A stretch of 64,000 nt of DNA from Methylolobus aquaticus (GTDB lineage: Bacteria; Pseudomonadota; Gammaproteobacteria; Methylococcales; Methylococcaceae): assembly GCA_004168015.1 (NCBI GenBank), contig SEYW01000001.1:248001-312000 (forward strand). Reading direction: 5' to 3'. Numbering within the stretch: position 1 is the first letter of the stretch; the number at the start of each line of letters is the position of its first letter. Below, in pieces: positions 36,594-46,358 of the stretch. The notes under the pieces are model-generated. The model saw only the letters and a list, made by a program, of their open reading frames with translations. It made no database searches and was not told where the DNA came from. Position numbers and translations under genes: made by a program.

Positions 36594-36977
36594 ATGAATC
36601 TGGAAAAGGTCGTATTCGGTTTCTTCATCGTGCTCGCGGCGACGCTGAATTTCGGCTTTTTCATCGGTGATATCGATCACCCCGAGCATCACGAAGTGAA
36701 CATGCTGTTCGCGACGATCGTCGTGAACCTGATCGCGACGGTGCTGAAGCTTGGCGATCGCACGCAGATCGGCGCCATCCATTTGTCCACCAGCCTGGTG
36801 GCCGATCTGCAGCTGATCGCAGCCGCAGTGGTCTGGGGTATTGCCGTCCACGTGCATCAGACCGGGTTCACGCCGCAAACGGCCATATCGGTCGTGTCGC
36901 TGTCGGGCGGCGCCTTGCTCGCCAACATCATTTCGGTCGTCCTGCTGATTTCGGAAACCATCATGCTGCGACGCTAG
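36594..36977 (+). CDS. DUF6394 family membrane protein
   Basis: This 127-residue protein has four hydrophobic helices and the conserved short segment FFIGDIDHPEHHEVNMLFATIVVNLIATVLKLGDRTQIG. This family (DUF6394) is recurrently found immediately before a TrkA-domain potassium channel gene, as here (7 bp gap), so it is probably an accessory subunit or regulator. Its biochemical role is unknown. The ATG is chosen from the conserved start MNLEKVVFGFF. Confidence 0.82.
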   Translation: MNLEKVVFGFFIVLAATLNFGFFIGDIDHPEHHEVNMLFATIVVNLIATVLKLGDRTQIGAIHLSTSLVADLQLIAAAVVWGIAVHVHQTGFTPQTAISVVSLSGGALLANIISVVLLISETIMLRR

Positions 36978-36984
36978 GCACACG

Positions 36985-38724
36985 ATGCCGCCCTCTTCCC
37001 TGTTCCTGGTTCTTCGGCGCCTGCGCGCGCCGCTGATCGCGCTGATCCTGATCTACGCGTTGACGATCGCCGGTCTGGTGATCATTCCCGGGGCCGACGA
37101 ACGGGGCCACCCGGTACGCATGGATTTCCTGCACGCCTTCTATTTCGTCAGCTATACCGCGACGACGATAGGTTTTGGTGAGATTCCCCATGCCTTTACT
37201 GACGCGCAGCGCTTGTGGGTCACGTTCTGCATCTACCTGACCGTGATTGGCTGGAGCTACGCCTTCGTGAAGCTGCTGGCGCTGCTACAGGATCCCTGGT
37301 TTCGTCAGGCGTTGCTGACCCAGCATTTCAGGCTGCAGGTTCAGCGACTGACGGAACCGTTCTGCATCGTCTGCGCCTACGGCGACACGGGTAGCCTGTT
37401 GTGCCGTGCGCTGGACGACCTGGGACGCCGCTTTGTCGTCATCGACCTGGAAGCCGCCCGCGTAGCAGAGGTCGACGTCGCCGGATACCGTATGGACGCG
37501 CCCGCGCTGACGGGCGATGCGTGCAACCCCGAGATACTGCTGACGGCCGGACTCCGCCATCGCTGCTGCCACGCCGTGCTGGCACTGACGAACGATGACC
37601 GGGTCAATCTGGCCATCGCCGCAGCCGCCCGACTGCTGAATCCGGACATCACGGTACTCGGTCGGGCCGACAAGCCGGCTACGGCTGCCGACATGGCGCT
37701 GTTCCGGGTCGACCACCTGATCGATCCACACCGGAAATTCGGGGACTACCTGGCGATGGCCATCGAGTCGCCGGGATCGTACCAGCTCCAGCAGTGGCTG
37801 ACCGGGATGCCCGGCACCAGCCTGGGCCGTCAGACGGAACCGCCACGCGGGCACTGGATCGTGTATGGCGAGGGTCTGTTCGCGGATGCGGTCACGCAAC
37901 GCCTGCAAAGTCTGGACATGACCATGGTCAGCCGACTGACCTCACGCGGCGCGCGCACTGCCGGCGTTCCAGCCCCCCCCCATGAGTGGCCCGACGCCGC
38001 CGCAAGCACCCGCTCGCTGTCCGATCTGATCGCTTCCGCGGACATCGACAGCGCCCTCGGCTTCGTCGCCGGCAGCGATGACGACATCCGCAATCTGTCG
38101 ATCGTCGTCGCTGCGCGGCAAATGAAGCCGGACCTGTTCTTTGTCGTGCGCCAGAACCGCGAAATCTCGCAAGCGCTTTTCGAGGCCTTTCAGTCGGACA
38201 TCACTGTAACCTCGTCCGCGGTCGTGGTGCATGAATGCCTGGCGCGCCTCAACACGCCCCTGTTACCCCGCTTCCTGGACCATGTCGCGACGCAGAATGA
38301 CGCGTGGGCGGATGCGACCTTGCTGAAACTACGCACGCGCGTGTCGCGAGAAGTGCCTACGATATGGACCGTCGAACTGACGGACTCGGCCGCACCAGGC
38401 TGTGTCGATCTCCTTCGCCTGCCCTCGGTCGTGCTGCGGCTGGACCACCTGATCCGCGATCCGGATAACCGCGAGGCGCATCTACCCAGCGTCGCGTTGA
38501 TGATCACCCGCCGTGACGGGACCGAATTGATCATGCCGCCATCCGACACCGCGCTGGAAATCGGCGACCACATCCTGTTCGCCGGCACACCCACCTGCGA
38601 GCGCCGTCAGGCCATCGCGGTGCTGAACGTCAACGTGCTGCAGTATGTGTATTTCGGCCGGTACGTACCAACGAGTTGGGTCTGGCGAAAAGCCCTGAAT
38701 GGCTGGAAGGGCGCGTCCGCCTGA
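36985..38724 (+). CDS. Potassium channel protein with two TrkA-N (RCK) domains
   Basis: This 579-residue protein begins with a two-helix ion-channel module (helices at about 12-32 and 70-92). The pore loop reads TATTIGFGEIP, with GFG as selectivity filter (a variant of GYG). The first nucleotide-binding RCK domain starts at FCIVCAYGDTGSLL and the second at HWIVYGEGLFADAVT, each followed by TrkA-C-like regions. It should be a ligand-gated K+ channel of the inner membrane. A nine-C run (37973-37981) lies in the linker before the second RCK domain. Confidence 0.9.
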   Translation: MPPSSLFLVLRRLRAPLIALILIYALTIAGLVIIPGADERGHPVRMDFLHAFYFVSYTATTIGFGEIPHAFTDAQRLWVTFCIYLTVIGWSYAFVKLLALLQDPWFRQALLTQHFRLQVQRLTEPFCIVCAYGDTGSLLCRALDDLGRRFVVIDLEAARVAEVDVAGYRMDAPALTGDACNPEILLTAGLRHRCCHAVLALTNDDRVNLAIAAAARLLNPDITVLGRADKPATAADMALFRVDHLIDPHRKFGDYLAMAIESPGSYQLQQWLTGMPGTSLGRQTEPPRGHWIVYGEGLFADAVTQRLQSLDMTMVSRLTSRGARTAGVPAPPHEWPDAAASTRSLSDLIASADIDSALGFVAGSDDDIRNLSIVVAARQMKPDLFFVVRQNREISQALFEAFQSDITVTSSAVVVHECLARLNTPLLPRFLDHVATQNDAWADATLLKLRTRVSREVPTIWTVELTDSAAPGCVDLLRLPSVVLRLDHLIRDPDNREAHLPSVALMITRRDGTELIMPPSDTALEIGDHILFAGTPTCERRQAIAVLNVNVLQYVYFGRYVPTSWVWRKALNGWKGASA

Positions 38725-38958
38725 ATGCGGCGCAAACCCGGGCGGCCAGAGGCAACCGCGGTGGAGAGAGTGCCAAGCAGCACCGGGGGAAAGAGGCCGT
38801 GGAGTCAGGCCTGGACCGCCGGAGTCCGCCCCGGCGGGGCCAGGTAAGCGTCACACGAGCCGACGATCTCGGGGAACGACAATTCGTATGTGACCGAAAG
38901 CCCGAGCGCAAGCAGCGCCCCGTAAGGAACTCTCCAATGGCGCGGAAAGAACGGCTGC

Positions 38959-38989
38959 GCGCGGCGGGGCCTTGTTGCCCGCGCCGCGC
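38959..38989 (-). terminator. Strong hairpin downstream of the FG-GAP gene
   Basis: A GC-only stem (GCGCGGCG plus GGGC against GCCC plus the complementary arm with a single bulged base) with loop CTTGTT lies 14 bp beyond the FG-GAP stop, between convergent genes. There is no T-run, so termination is inferred from position and stability. Confidence 0.45.
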
Positions 38990-39002
38990 TGTGCGAAGAA
39001 CC

Positions 39003-40637
39003 TCAGGGAGTCTCGGTCACCTCGACCAGCGATAAATCGTCGACCCAGACCGTTCCGCCGGGCCCGTTCCACACCTGCACCAGGACGGTGGCGGCATTCG
39101 CCGGCGTCACGAACGTTAGGCTGCGTTCCTCATATTCCGTGCCGAAAGGCACGAGATTCCTGTTCGCACTGGGGATCTGATTCCACTGCGCATCACGGTA
39201 TCGGATTCCAGCAGCCGCCCAATGCGCCACATCCACCCGACCGACAGCCCGGAGTGTATATGTCGTATTCGGCTTGACGGGAATCGTCTGCCCGCCGCCC
39301 TGGACCTTGGTCACCCGGCCGACCCAGCTGCCGCCGCGCAACTCGTCTTGTACCAGTTCGAGAGAACTGGCCCAACTGTCCCAGGGGGCCAGCGTGCCCG
39401 TCTCGAAGTCACCGTTCACTACCAGATTCGAGGGCGGAACGACGATCGGCGCCGGGTCCTCGAAGAACTGCACCGGCCCACCGGGACCGACACCGCGGCT
39501 GTTGACCACAAGGAAGCCGGAACGGCCGTCGAGATCGTGGTCGATTGCAGCAACGCGTCCGCCATCACCTTCGGCCGACGAAGCGACGGCTTCGTGTACG
39601 AAGACGCCGGCCCCGTTGTTTCGCAGCAGCATGTCGGGCAGGTTGGGCCTGTCGATCGGATTCGTGGTCGAGACGTAAATGTCCAGATCGGCGTCACCGT
39701 CGACATCGGCCGCAACAGCGTCGTACATGTTCGTACCCCCGATGACCTGGGGCTCGCTGAAGCTCCATCCACCCCGGCCGTGGAAAATGCTGACCGTTTG
39801 CGGGGTGACGACGACCAGATCCGGCTGCCCGTCCTTGTCCACATCGGGCGCCAACACGCTGCGGGTATATTTGTCCAACCCCAAACCGGCCGCCATTTCC
39901 GCGAAACCCGTACCGGCCGTGTTGCGGAACATGTAAAGTCGACCCCCGCCGCAGACCAGCAGGTCATCGAAACCGTCCTTGTCCATATCGACGGGGTAGA
40001 CGCAGTAGCCTCCCAGTTCGGCGGTAAAGCCTGGGATTTCCAACTCGGCGAAATTGGTTCCCGCCTGGTTCACATAGAGACGGTTCGCGCTGGGAATGCC
40101 GTCGGCTCGCGGGAAGTGATTACCGACGAACAGATCGGGAAATTCGTCGCCGTTGAAGTTGAACCAACCGACGGAGCGCCCGCGACCGTAGGGGTCGATC
40201 GCACCCCAGGCAATTCCCTGCTCCTGAAATGACCCATCGGCCTGCTGTATCCAAAGCTGGTTGGCCTTCATGGCCGTGCCATGCGACGCGCCGCGCGCGC
40301 AGTATAGATCCAGGCGACCGTCCACGTTCGGGTCGCCCCATTGGCAATCCAGGCGGTCGCGGATGCCGAAATTGATGCTGAGGTCCTCGACAAAGCTTCC
40401 GCCCACATTCTTGTAAAGGCGGAATGGTACAGCCCAGCGACGATTCAGCAGTATATCCGGCCATCCGTCGCCATTGTAATCGGCGACCGCCATGTGATAG
40501 GCAGGGGTATTCTCGGCAATACCCACGTCGGCAGCAATGTCAACCAAACCTTCATCCGCCGCAGCCAGAAGCGGCATGCCTGTCGCCCACAATCCGGCCA
40601 GAATGGCCATTCGTTCGCGTCGTTTCTTCGCTTCCAT
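39003..40637 (-). CDS. Secreted FG-GAP/VCBS propeller protein with C-terminal carbohydrate-binding-like domain
   Basis: This protein of about 544 residues starts at the ATG at 40637 (G6 tract nearby upstream). It has a signal peptide (MAILAGLWATGMPLLAAADE). Seven FG-GAP/VCBS repeats follow, each with a Ca-binding loop: DYNGDGWPD, DPNVDGRLD, NFNGDEFPD, DMDKDGFDD, DVDKDGQPD, DVDGDADLD, DHDLDGRSG. The last 140 residues (NLVVNGDFETGTLAPWDSW to WVDDLSLVEV) look like a CBM4/9-type beta-sandwich. A role in glycan binding or cell-surface interaction is inferred. It is divergent from the secreted protein at 41878. Confidence 0.8.
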   Translation of the reverse strand: MEAKKRRERMAILAGLWATGMPLLAAADEGLVDIAADVGIAENTPAYHMAVADYNGDGWPDILLNRRWAVPFRLYKNVGGSFVEDLSINFGIRDRLDCQWGDPNVDGRLDLYCARGASHGTAMKANQLWIQQADGSFQEQGIAWGAIDPYGRGRSVGWFNFNGDEFPDLFVGNHFPRADGIPSANRLYVNQAGTNFAELEIPGFTAELGGYCVYPVDMDKDGFDDLLVCGGGRLYMFRNTAGTGFAEMAAGLGLDKYTRSVLAPDVDKDGQPDLVVVTPQTVSIFHGRGGWSFSEPQVIGGTNMYDAVAADVDGDADLDIYVSTTNPIDRPNLPDMLLRNNGAGVFVHEAVASSAEGDGGRVAAIDHDLDGRSGFLVVNSRGVGPGGPVQFFEDPAPIVVPPSNLVVNGDFETGTLAPWDSWASSLELVQDELRGGSWVGRVTKVQGGGQTIPVKPNTTYTLRAVGRVDVAHWAAAGIRYRDAQWNQIPSANRNLVPFGTEYEERSLTFVTPANAATVLVQVWNGPGGTVWVDDLSLVEVTETP

Positions 40638-41877
40638 CAATACCAGCCCCCCAATCTCTTGATAAACAAATACACCCAACCACACTGCCGGGCCTACAAC
40701 TCAATGCCCGGACAGCCTCCGGACAATCCGAGAGACTGAGGCACCGCCTGAGCACCCCGATCCGTTCCTATTAGGACCCCAGATCCCGACCAGGCGCTTC
40801 TTAAGCAATGTCCGCGCCAACGCCAGAGATTGGCATGGACCATCATCTGCACATCTGTCACCTTGAATTGGCCTGCCGGCTAATGAATCGGGTCTCGGAC
40901 CTATGACCGTGATTACCGTCAGTCACACCCCAGCCCTGATCCCGCCATGTCAAAAGGGGTGCACAGCTCGCTGCCGAAGACACAGCAACCCGCCGATATA
41001 CCTTTTGCCGCGCGGTGGCGGATCAATGCCATTGGCAGCAACGTAAGCTTGAACCGCCGCCTCATGTGTTGACCCGGCTGGGGCGAAAATTCGGCGATGA
41101 CTCCGCAATCCGAACGCCGGAAGCACGGCTCGGCTCGCGCTGACATGCCCGGATGAACGCGAACCGGCGGAAAGCCGCGGCTACTACTTTATGGGGATGA
41201 TAACCCGAGACGATAGATCGGAAGCAATTACGCATCAGGAAACAGCCTGCTTACCGCTTCCGTAGACGAGACATCCACCTAGAGGCTTAGGCCTGACATT
41301 ACATACCCCTGTCGCCAAACCCCGACAGCGATCCCAGCTGCGCGCGGTGGCCATTGGTTATCTCAACGCTCGCCTCCGCGCGGCGGTTTGCTACGTTCTT
41401 TGCAAAACATGCAAAGCGAGTGAGTCACTGGACGGCAGGCAAACTGCATGTTCCCGACGCTCCCTGACACGAGCCGAGCGGGCGCGCGTCGCCTTTCCAC
41501 GACATTTTGGGATCTTGACGATCGCGGAATGATCCGAAAACCACTCAGTAACCTCTGCAAATCAACGCCACAACGCGAATAGGTGTGCTTTTTGCGTACC
41601 TCTTTTGGTGTATGCCTGGCACCGGAAGCGGGGCCCAGGCCCAACCCAAGACCGAGGGGGTACAGGCAACTTGGAGTCCCTCGCAAGCCTCCATCATCGC
41701 ATCACAGGAGCGAAAGGCTGAGGCGAGCTTGCCCGACATAGGCGGCCGGGCCGATGGATGAGTCCGCACTGAACTTAGCGAAGTCACGGAGGCAGAGTAT
41801 TCCTAGCAAACAAGACGACGCCGGATTGGGCCACTTCCGTCTTTCACGATCCATGTAACCTGGGGGGGTTATACAGC
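40638..41877. other. Long intergenic region with no recognisable gene
   Basis: 1.24 kb between two divergent secreted-protein genes. Short open frames exist on both strands but none has a recognisable domain, plausible ribosome-binding site and coding-like composition together. It is visibly less GC-rich in parts than the flanks. A G7 tract (41862-41868) and a short hairpin (CTGTCG/CGACAG near 41310) are present. It could hold promoters, an untranslated RNA or decayed genes. Confidence 0.5.
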
Positions 41878-43239
41878 ATGAGTCTAGTTCGACGACTGCG
41901 TTTATCGCTGTTCTCTTTTTTCATCCTTTCGCCCGTCGCGGGCGCCGTTCAAATATCGGTAGCGCAGCTGGATTTTGGCAGCGTCGCAGTTTTCGGCACG
42001 AGCCCTCAAAGGACGATCACCTTCACCAACACCAACGCAACCAGGCGCGAAAAAGTCTCAAGCTTCACTATTTCAAGGGGCGACTTCAGGCGCGTCTACA
42101 GTAACTGTCCTGAGTTTCTTCAGCCGCTGAAGAGTTGTTACTGGCAGCTATCTTTCAACCCATCGGACCTGGGTCAGCGTTCCGCGACAATCACGCTGTG
42201 GACGACCTTCGGAACCTATCGCAGCGCGCTTACCGGGCGCGGTGTAATTGCGCCGTCGGCAAAGTTTGGCCCAAAGAAATGGCATCCGGGTCACTACATG
42301 CAGATCCCGGGGGGCCGCAGCCCGCAATGGCTCATGTCGATCATTCAGGTACCGGAAATGCAGGGCGCGCTGCTGCAATACGACTGGTCCGCCCTGGAAC
42401 CGTCTCAAGGCGTTTACGACTTTTCGTCGATCGAAAATGAGCTTGCCATTCTGAAAGCCAATGGCAAGCGCATGGCCATCATGGTCACCGACAAGGAGTT
42501 CAGGGGGCGAACGGATTGTGTTCCTATCGACATGCAGACCGACCCGACCTACCAGGGCGGCGAGATGTTCACCTACGATTCAGCTGGAGAAATCACGGGT
42601 TGTATCGCAAAACGCTGGATACCGGCGGTGATGGACCGATTTATCGCACTGCACCGGGCATTGGGCGAACGCTTCGACCCCGAGCCGTATTTCGAAGCCG
42701 TGACGACCGAGGAAACCGCCGCGATCGATGGTCCGGTGCTGGATGGGTTGAGCAACCGGGAATATGTCGACCAGTTGAAACGCCTGGGCTCGGCCATGGC
42801 GGAGGCCTATCCGCATACCCTGGCAGAGATCTGGGTGAACTGGACGACGGAGCCCTACACCACGGAATTGGTGAACCATCTCTACCATAACGGCATCGGG
42901 ATCGGGGGACCAGACACCACACCGACCCGGCGTACTCAAACGATCCCGGTGTTGACGGCGCAGTACGCGGGTCGTATGCCCATGCTGACCGCGGTACAAC
43001 CGACCTGGCTGACGTGGAAGATCAATCCGATCGGGACGGGTGCGCTGACCCTGGACGAGGTATACGACTTTGCGATATCGCGCACCGGTGCCGCCGCTAC
43101 GCACTTGTACTGGTGGTATTTCGAGAAGGCAGGCACCAACAATTCGTACGACTTCTACGACACGGTGAATCTGATCCGCGCCCGGGGCGGCGCCATCAAC
43201 CGTAACTGCCCCGCTGACCTGATCTGCGATACCGACTGA
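41878..43239 (+). CDS. Secreted ASH-domain protein with glycoside-hydrolase-like barrel
   Basis: This 453-residue protein has a signal peptide (LRLSLFSFFILSPVAGA). A domain of about 95 residues follows that resembles ASH/HYDIN immunoglobulin-like domains (LDFGSVAVFGTSPQRTITFTN, SCYWQLSFNPSDLGQRSATI). From about residue 135 a TIM-barrel-like region begins: QGALLQYDWSALEPSQGVYDFSSIENELAILKANGKRMAIMV, the pattern of the first strands in clan A glycoside hydrolases, with candidate catalytic Glu in AVTTEETAAID and TLAEIWVNW. I cannot assign a family or substrate. A G7 stretch lies nine bases before the ATG. Confidence 0.7.
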   Translation: MSLVRRLRLSLFSFFILSPVAGAVQISVAQLDFGSVAVFGTSPQRTITFTNTNATRREKVSSFTISRGDFRRVYSNCPEFLQPLKSCYWQLSFNPSDLGQRSATITLWTTFGTYRSALTGRGVIAPSAKFGPKKWHPGHYMQIPGGRSPQWLMSIIQVPEMQGALLQYDWSALEPSQGVYDFSSIENELAILKANGKRMAIMVTDKEFRGRTDCVPIDMQTDPTYQGGEMFTYDSAGEITGCIAKRWIPAVMDRFIALHRALGERFDPEPYFEAVTTEETAAIDGPVLDGLSNREYVDQLKRLGSAMAEAYPHTLAEIWVNWTTEPYTTELVNHLYHNGIGIGGPDTTPTRRTQTIPVLTAQYAGRMPMLTAVQPTWLTWKINPIGTGALTLDEVYDFAISRTGAAATHLYWWYFEKAGTNNSYDFYDTVNLIRARGGAINRNCPADLICDTD

Positions 43240-43411
43240 GCAGGGCCGCAGCAGCGGTCATCTCGCCAGGCATCGTCCGGAAATCGATCCACCGGGCGAT
43301 ACCTGGCAAGGCTTGCAAGCAATTGGGGCTCGGTAAGCGCGTACCGGGCTCAAACGTCAGCAGCGGGATCGAAGCGGGGGCCCGTCGGTGACCGGCGGAC
43401 TCGCGGCAGCA

Positions 43412-44503
43412 TCAGACATTGAATCGAAAATGCACGACATCCCCGTCGCGCATGACGTAATCCTTCCCTTCCAGCCGCCACTTCCCTGCTTCCTTGGCGC
43501 CCTGCTCGCCGGCGAAATGAATGAAGTCGTCGTAGGCGATGACCTCGGCACGAATGAAGCCCTTCTCGAAATCGGTATGAATCACACCAGCCGCCTGAGG
43601 TGCTGTCGCCCCTACCGGAATCGTCCAGGCCCGAACCTCCTTCACTCCCGCGGTGAAGTAGGTCCACAAGCTCAGCAGGCGGTAACCGGCACGGACCACC
43701 CGGTTCAGGCCTGGTTCCAAAAAGCCCAGCGCCTGCATGAATTCCTCCCGCTCGGCATCCTCGAGCTGGCTCAACTCGGCCTCGACGGCAGCACACACAG
43801 GCACGACTTCTGCCCCTTCCTGAGCCGCCAGTTCGCGGACCCTTTCCAGGAGTGGGTTGTCCTCGAAGCCATCCTCCGTCACATTGGCGAGGTACATGGT
43901 CGGCTTCGCTGTCAGCAAGTGAAGGTCGCGGATCAGGGCGCGCTCGGCCTCTGACAGCTTCGCCGCCCGGACCGCGACACCGCGATCGAGCTCCGCCAGC
44001 AAATGCTCCAGTAGGGCCTTGCGCGCAAGTTCGTCCTTGTTGCCCGACTTCGAGGCTTTGACGGCCCGCTGCAGGGCTTTGTCGAGAGTTCCCATGTCAG
44101 CCAGCGCAAGCTCGGTGTTGATCACTTCGATGTCCGAGGCGGGATCGATGCGGCCGGACACATGGATGACATCGTCGTCTCGAAAGCATCGGACGACGTG
44201 CCCGATCGCATCGACCTCGCGGATATGCGCCAGGAACTGGTTGCCGAGGCCCTCTCCCTTTGAGGCTCCTGCGACCAGACCCGCGATGTCGACGAACTCG
44301 ATCGTGGTGGGGATCGTCGCCTGCGGCCTGACGATCGCCGCGAGTGCATCGAGGCGCGGATCGGGAACGGCGACCACCCCGACATTCGGATCGATGGTGC
44401 AGAAGGGATAATTTTCCGCGGCGATGGCGGCGCGCGTAAGCGCGTTGAACAGCGTCGACTTGCCGACATTCGGCAAGCCGACGATTCCGATATGGACACC
44501 CAT
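43412..44503 (-). CDS. ychF: Redox-regulated ATPase YchF (Obg-like)
   Basis: This 363-residue P-loop protein binds ATP in preference to GTP and associates with ribosomes. It has G1 [16 protein letters not shown]3 [22 protein letters not shown], and the C-terminal TGS domain ([29 protein letters not shown]). It is full-length. The pth gene usually upstream of ychF is absent; manC is 16 bp upstream instead. Confidence 0.97.
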   Translation of the reverse strand: MGVHIGIVGLPNVGKSTLFNALTRAAIAAENYPFCTIDPNVGVVAVPDPRLDALAAIVRPQATIPTTIEFVDIAGLVAGASKGEGLGNQFLAHIREVDAIGHVVRCFRDDDVIHVSGRIDPASDIEVINTELALADMGTLDKALQRAVKASKSGNKDELARKALLEHLLAELDRGVAVRAAKLSEAERALIRDLHLLTAKPTMYLANVTEDGFEDNPLLERVRELAAQEGAEVVPVCAAVEAELSQLEDAEREEFMQALGFLEPGLNRVVRAGYRLLSLWTYFTAGVKEVRAWTIPVGATAPQAAGVIHTDFEKGFIRAEVIAYDDFIHFAGEQGAKEAGKWRLEGKDYVMRDGDVVHFRFNV

Positions 44504-44519
44504 GTTGTTGTCGGTTTCC

Positions 44520-45992
44520 TCAGTCCTTGGGCGCGCGCCAGTAGCGATCCTCGAAGCGGACGATATCGTCCTCCCCCAGATAGCTCCCCGACTGCACCTC
44601 GATGATTTCGAGCGGGATCGCTCCCGGATTCTCCAGGCGGTGTCGGACGCCCACAGGAATGAACGTCGACTCGTTCTCGGTCAGCAGAAAGGTTTCTTCG
44701 CCCCGCGTAACGCGGGCCGTACCCTTGACGACCACCCAGTGCTCTGCACGATGGTGGTGCAATTGTAACGACAGTGTCGCGCCCGGCTTCAGGCTAAGGC
44801 GCTTGACCTGATAACGGGTGCCGTTGTCGATGGATTCGTAATTACCCCAGGGCCGATGCACCTGGCGATGAAAAACGTGCTCGTGGCGCTCGGCCACCTT
44901 CAGATACTCGGTCACGACCTTGATGTCCTGAGCCTTGTCCTTGTGTGCGACCAGCACCGCATCAGTCGTTTCCACCACGACCAGATTCTCGACTCCAAGC
45001 GCCGCCAGAAATCGCCCCTGAGCATACAGCAGGCAGTTGCGGGAATCCTTCGCGAACACGTCACCATACGTCACGTTGCCGTCCGCGTCGCGCGCCTTCA
45101 AGTCGCTGATGGCGGACCACGAGCCCAGATCCGACCATCCGACATCCAGAGCCAGAACGGCGGCGGTGCGTTCCCGCTCGGCCTCGTCCAAACGTTCCAT
45201 CACCGCGTAGTCGATCGAGTCGCTGGGGCAGGCCGCGAACAGCTCACGATCCACTCGGATGAAGTCGCCCTCCCGACTTGCCTCGGCGAAGCAGAGCCGG
45301 CACTGGGCATCGATATCGGGACGATGCCGGGCGATCGCATCGAGCCAGACGCTGGCCTTCATGACGAACAGACCGCTGTTCCACAGATAATCGCCCGAAT
45401 GCAGGTAGCCGGTAGCCGTCTCCAGGTCAGGTTTCTCGACGAAGGCATTCAGCACGTAGGCATTCTGTCCGAGCGGGCGGCCCTTCCGAATATAGCCGTA
45501 ACCTGTTTCCGGACGGTCGGGCACGATGCCGAAAGTCACGAGCATCCCATTCGCCGCCAGCTCTACCGCCGCGGCGACTCTCTTACGAAATTCCGCATCC
45601 TGCTGGATGTGATGGTCCGAAGGCATCACGATCAGCACCGGATCGCTGCGCCCATCCGCCGTCGCCTGCAAGGCAGCCAGTGTCATGGCGGGCGCGGTAT
45701 TACGGCCCAAGGGCTCCAGCACAATCGGCGCGGACTCGAAGCCAATCTCGCGCAACTGTTCGGCCACGAGGAAACGGTGCAATTCATTGCAGATCACGAG
45801 CGGCTTCCCAACCCGGATCGGCTGACCCGTAGCTGCTTCGTCGAGCGTTGCGATGCGCGCTACCGTGTTTTGCAACAGGGTCTGATCGCCGATGAACGAC
45901 AAGAACTGTTTCGGAAAAGCCTCACGGGAATATGGCCAAAGACGGGTCCCCGAACCGCCCGACAAGATCACCGGGAAGACGTCTATCGTCAT
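44520..45992 (-). CDS. manC: Mannose-1-phosphate guanylyltransferase / mannose-6-phosphate isomerase
   Basis: This 490-residue bifunctional enzyme provides GDP-mannose for polysaccharides. The N-terminal nucleotidyltransferase has [24 protein letters not shown] and the sugar-binding region [10 protein letters not shown]. The C-terminal cupin (isomerase) domain has [18 protein letters not shown]. The start is the ATG at 45992; the frame continues upstream but without similarity. No further GDP-mannose or exopolysaccharide genes are adjacent. Confidence 0.96.
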   Translation of the reverse strand: MTIDVFPVILSGGSGTRLWPYSREAFPKQFLSFIGDQTLLQNTVARIATLDEAATGQPIRVGKPLVICNELHRFLVAEQLREIGFESAPIVLEPLGRNTAPAMTLAALQATADGRSDPVLIVMPSDHHIQQDAEFRKRVAAAVELAANGMLVTFGIVPDRPETGYGYIRKGRPLGQNAYVLNAFVEKPDLETATGYLHSGDYLWNSGLFVMKASVWLDAIARHRPDIDAQCRLCFAEASREGDFIRVDRELFAACPSDSIDYAVMERLDEAERERTAAVLALDVGWSDLGSWSAISDLKARDADGNVTYGDVFAKDSRNCLLYAQGRFLAALGVENLVVVETTDAVLVAHKDKAQDIKVVTEYLKVAERHEHVFHRQVHRPWGNYESIDNGTRYQVKRLSLKPGATLSLQLHHHRAEHWVVVKGTARVTRGEETFLLTENESTFIPVGVRHRLENPGAIPLEIIEVQSGSYLGEDDIVRFEDRYWRAPKD

Positions 45993-46358
45993 GAACAGCG
46001 ACTCCTTTACGCGACGAATAAGCCGGAATTGTAACCCAGCCGCAGAGTGCCCGCGCGTAGCGGGCGCCCCCCGTTCCCGACCCTCGTCACTGACGGACCG
46101 GGTCGGCGCAATGATGTCCCGGCACGCAGCAGTTGTCCGGGGGTGAAACCCCCCGAAGTATCGCCCCTTGGTTATAATGCTTGAGCGAACCAAAGCGACA
46201 GGCTGTGCGAAGCGTGGCCCCACACCGAAACCGATGTCGATCGATCTCCAGGGAACGATACGGGGATGATGCGATTCAAGGCTGCCGATTGGAGCCGCCG
46301 AATGTGCGACGGATGTCGCGCCGCGGTCCGCACCTGATGCCGCTTCCCCCGAGCATGA
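45993..46358. other. Intergenic region between manC and the GGDEF-EAL gene
   Basis: 366 bp between divergent genes. It contains a perfect hairpin (46138-46155, CGGGGG and CCCCCG around a six-base loop) and a TATAAT at 46173-46178 that could be a -10 for the GGDEF-EAL gene, although no -35 is seen at 16-18 bp. No gene is visible. Confidence 0.45.

Noticed and set aside
41347..41532. 61-codon open frame in the island intergenic region
   Set aside because: No ribosome-binding site, recognisable domain or conserved neighbour.
44856..46034. 392-codon open frame opposite manC
   Set aside because: Antisense shadow of a strongly conserved gene.
46173..46178. TATAAT considered as a confident promoter
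   Set aside because: No -35 hexamer at 16-18 bp and no extended -10; left only as a note in the intergenic entry.
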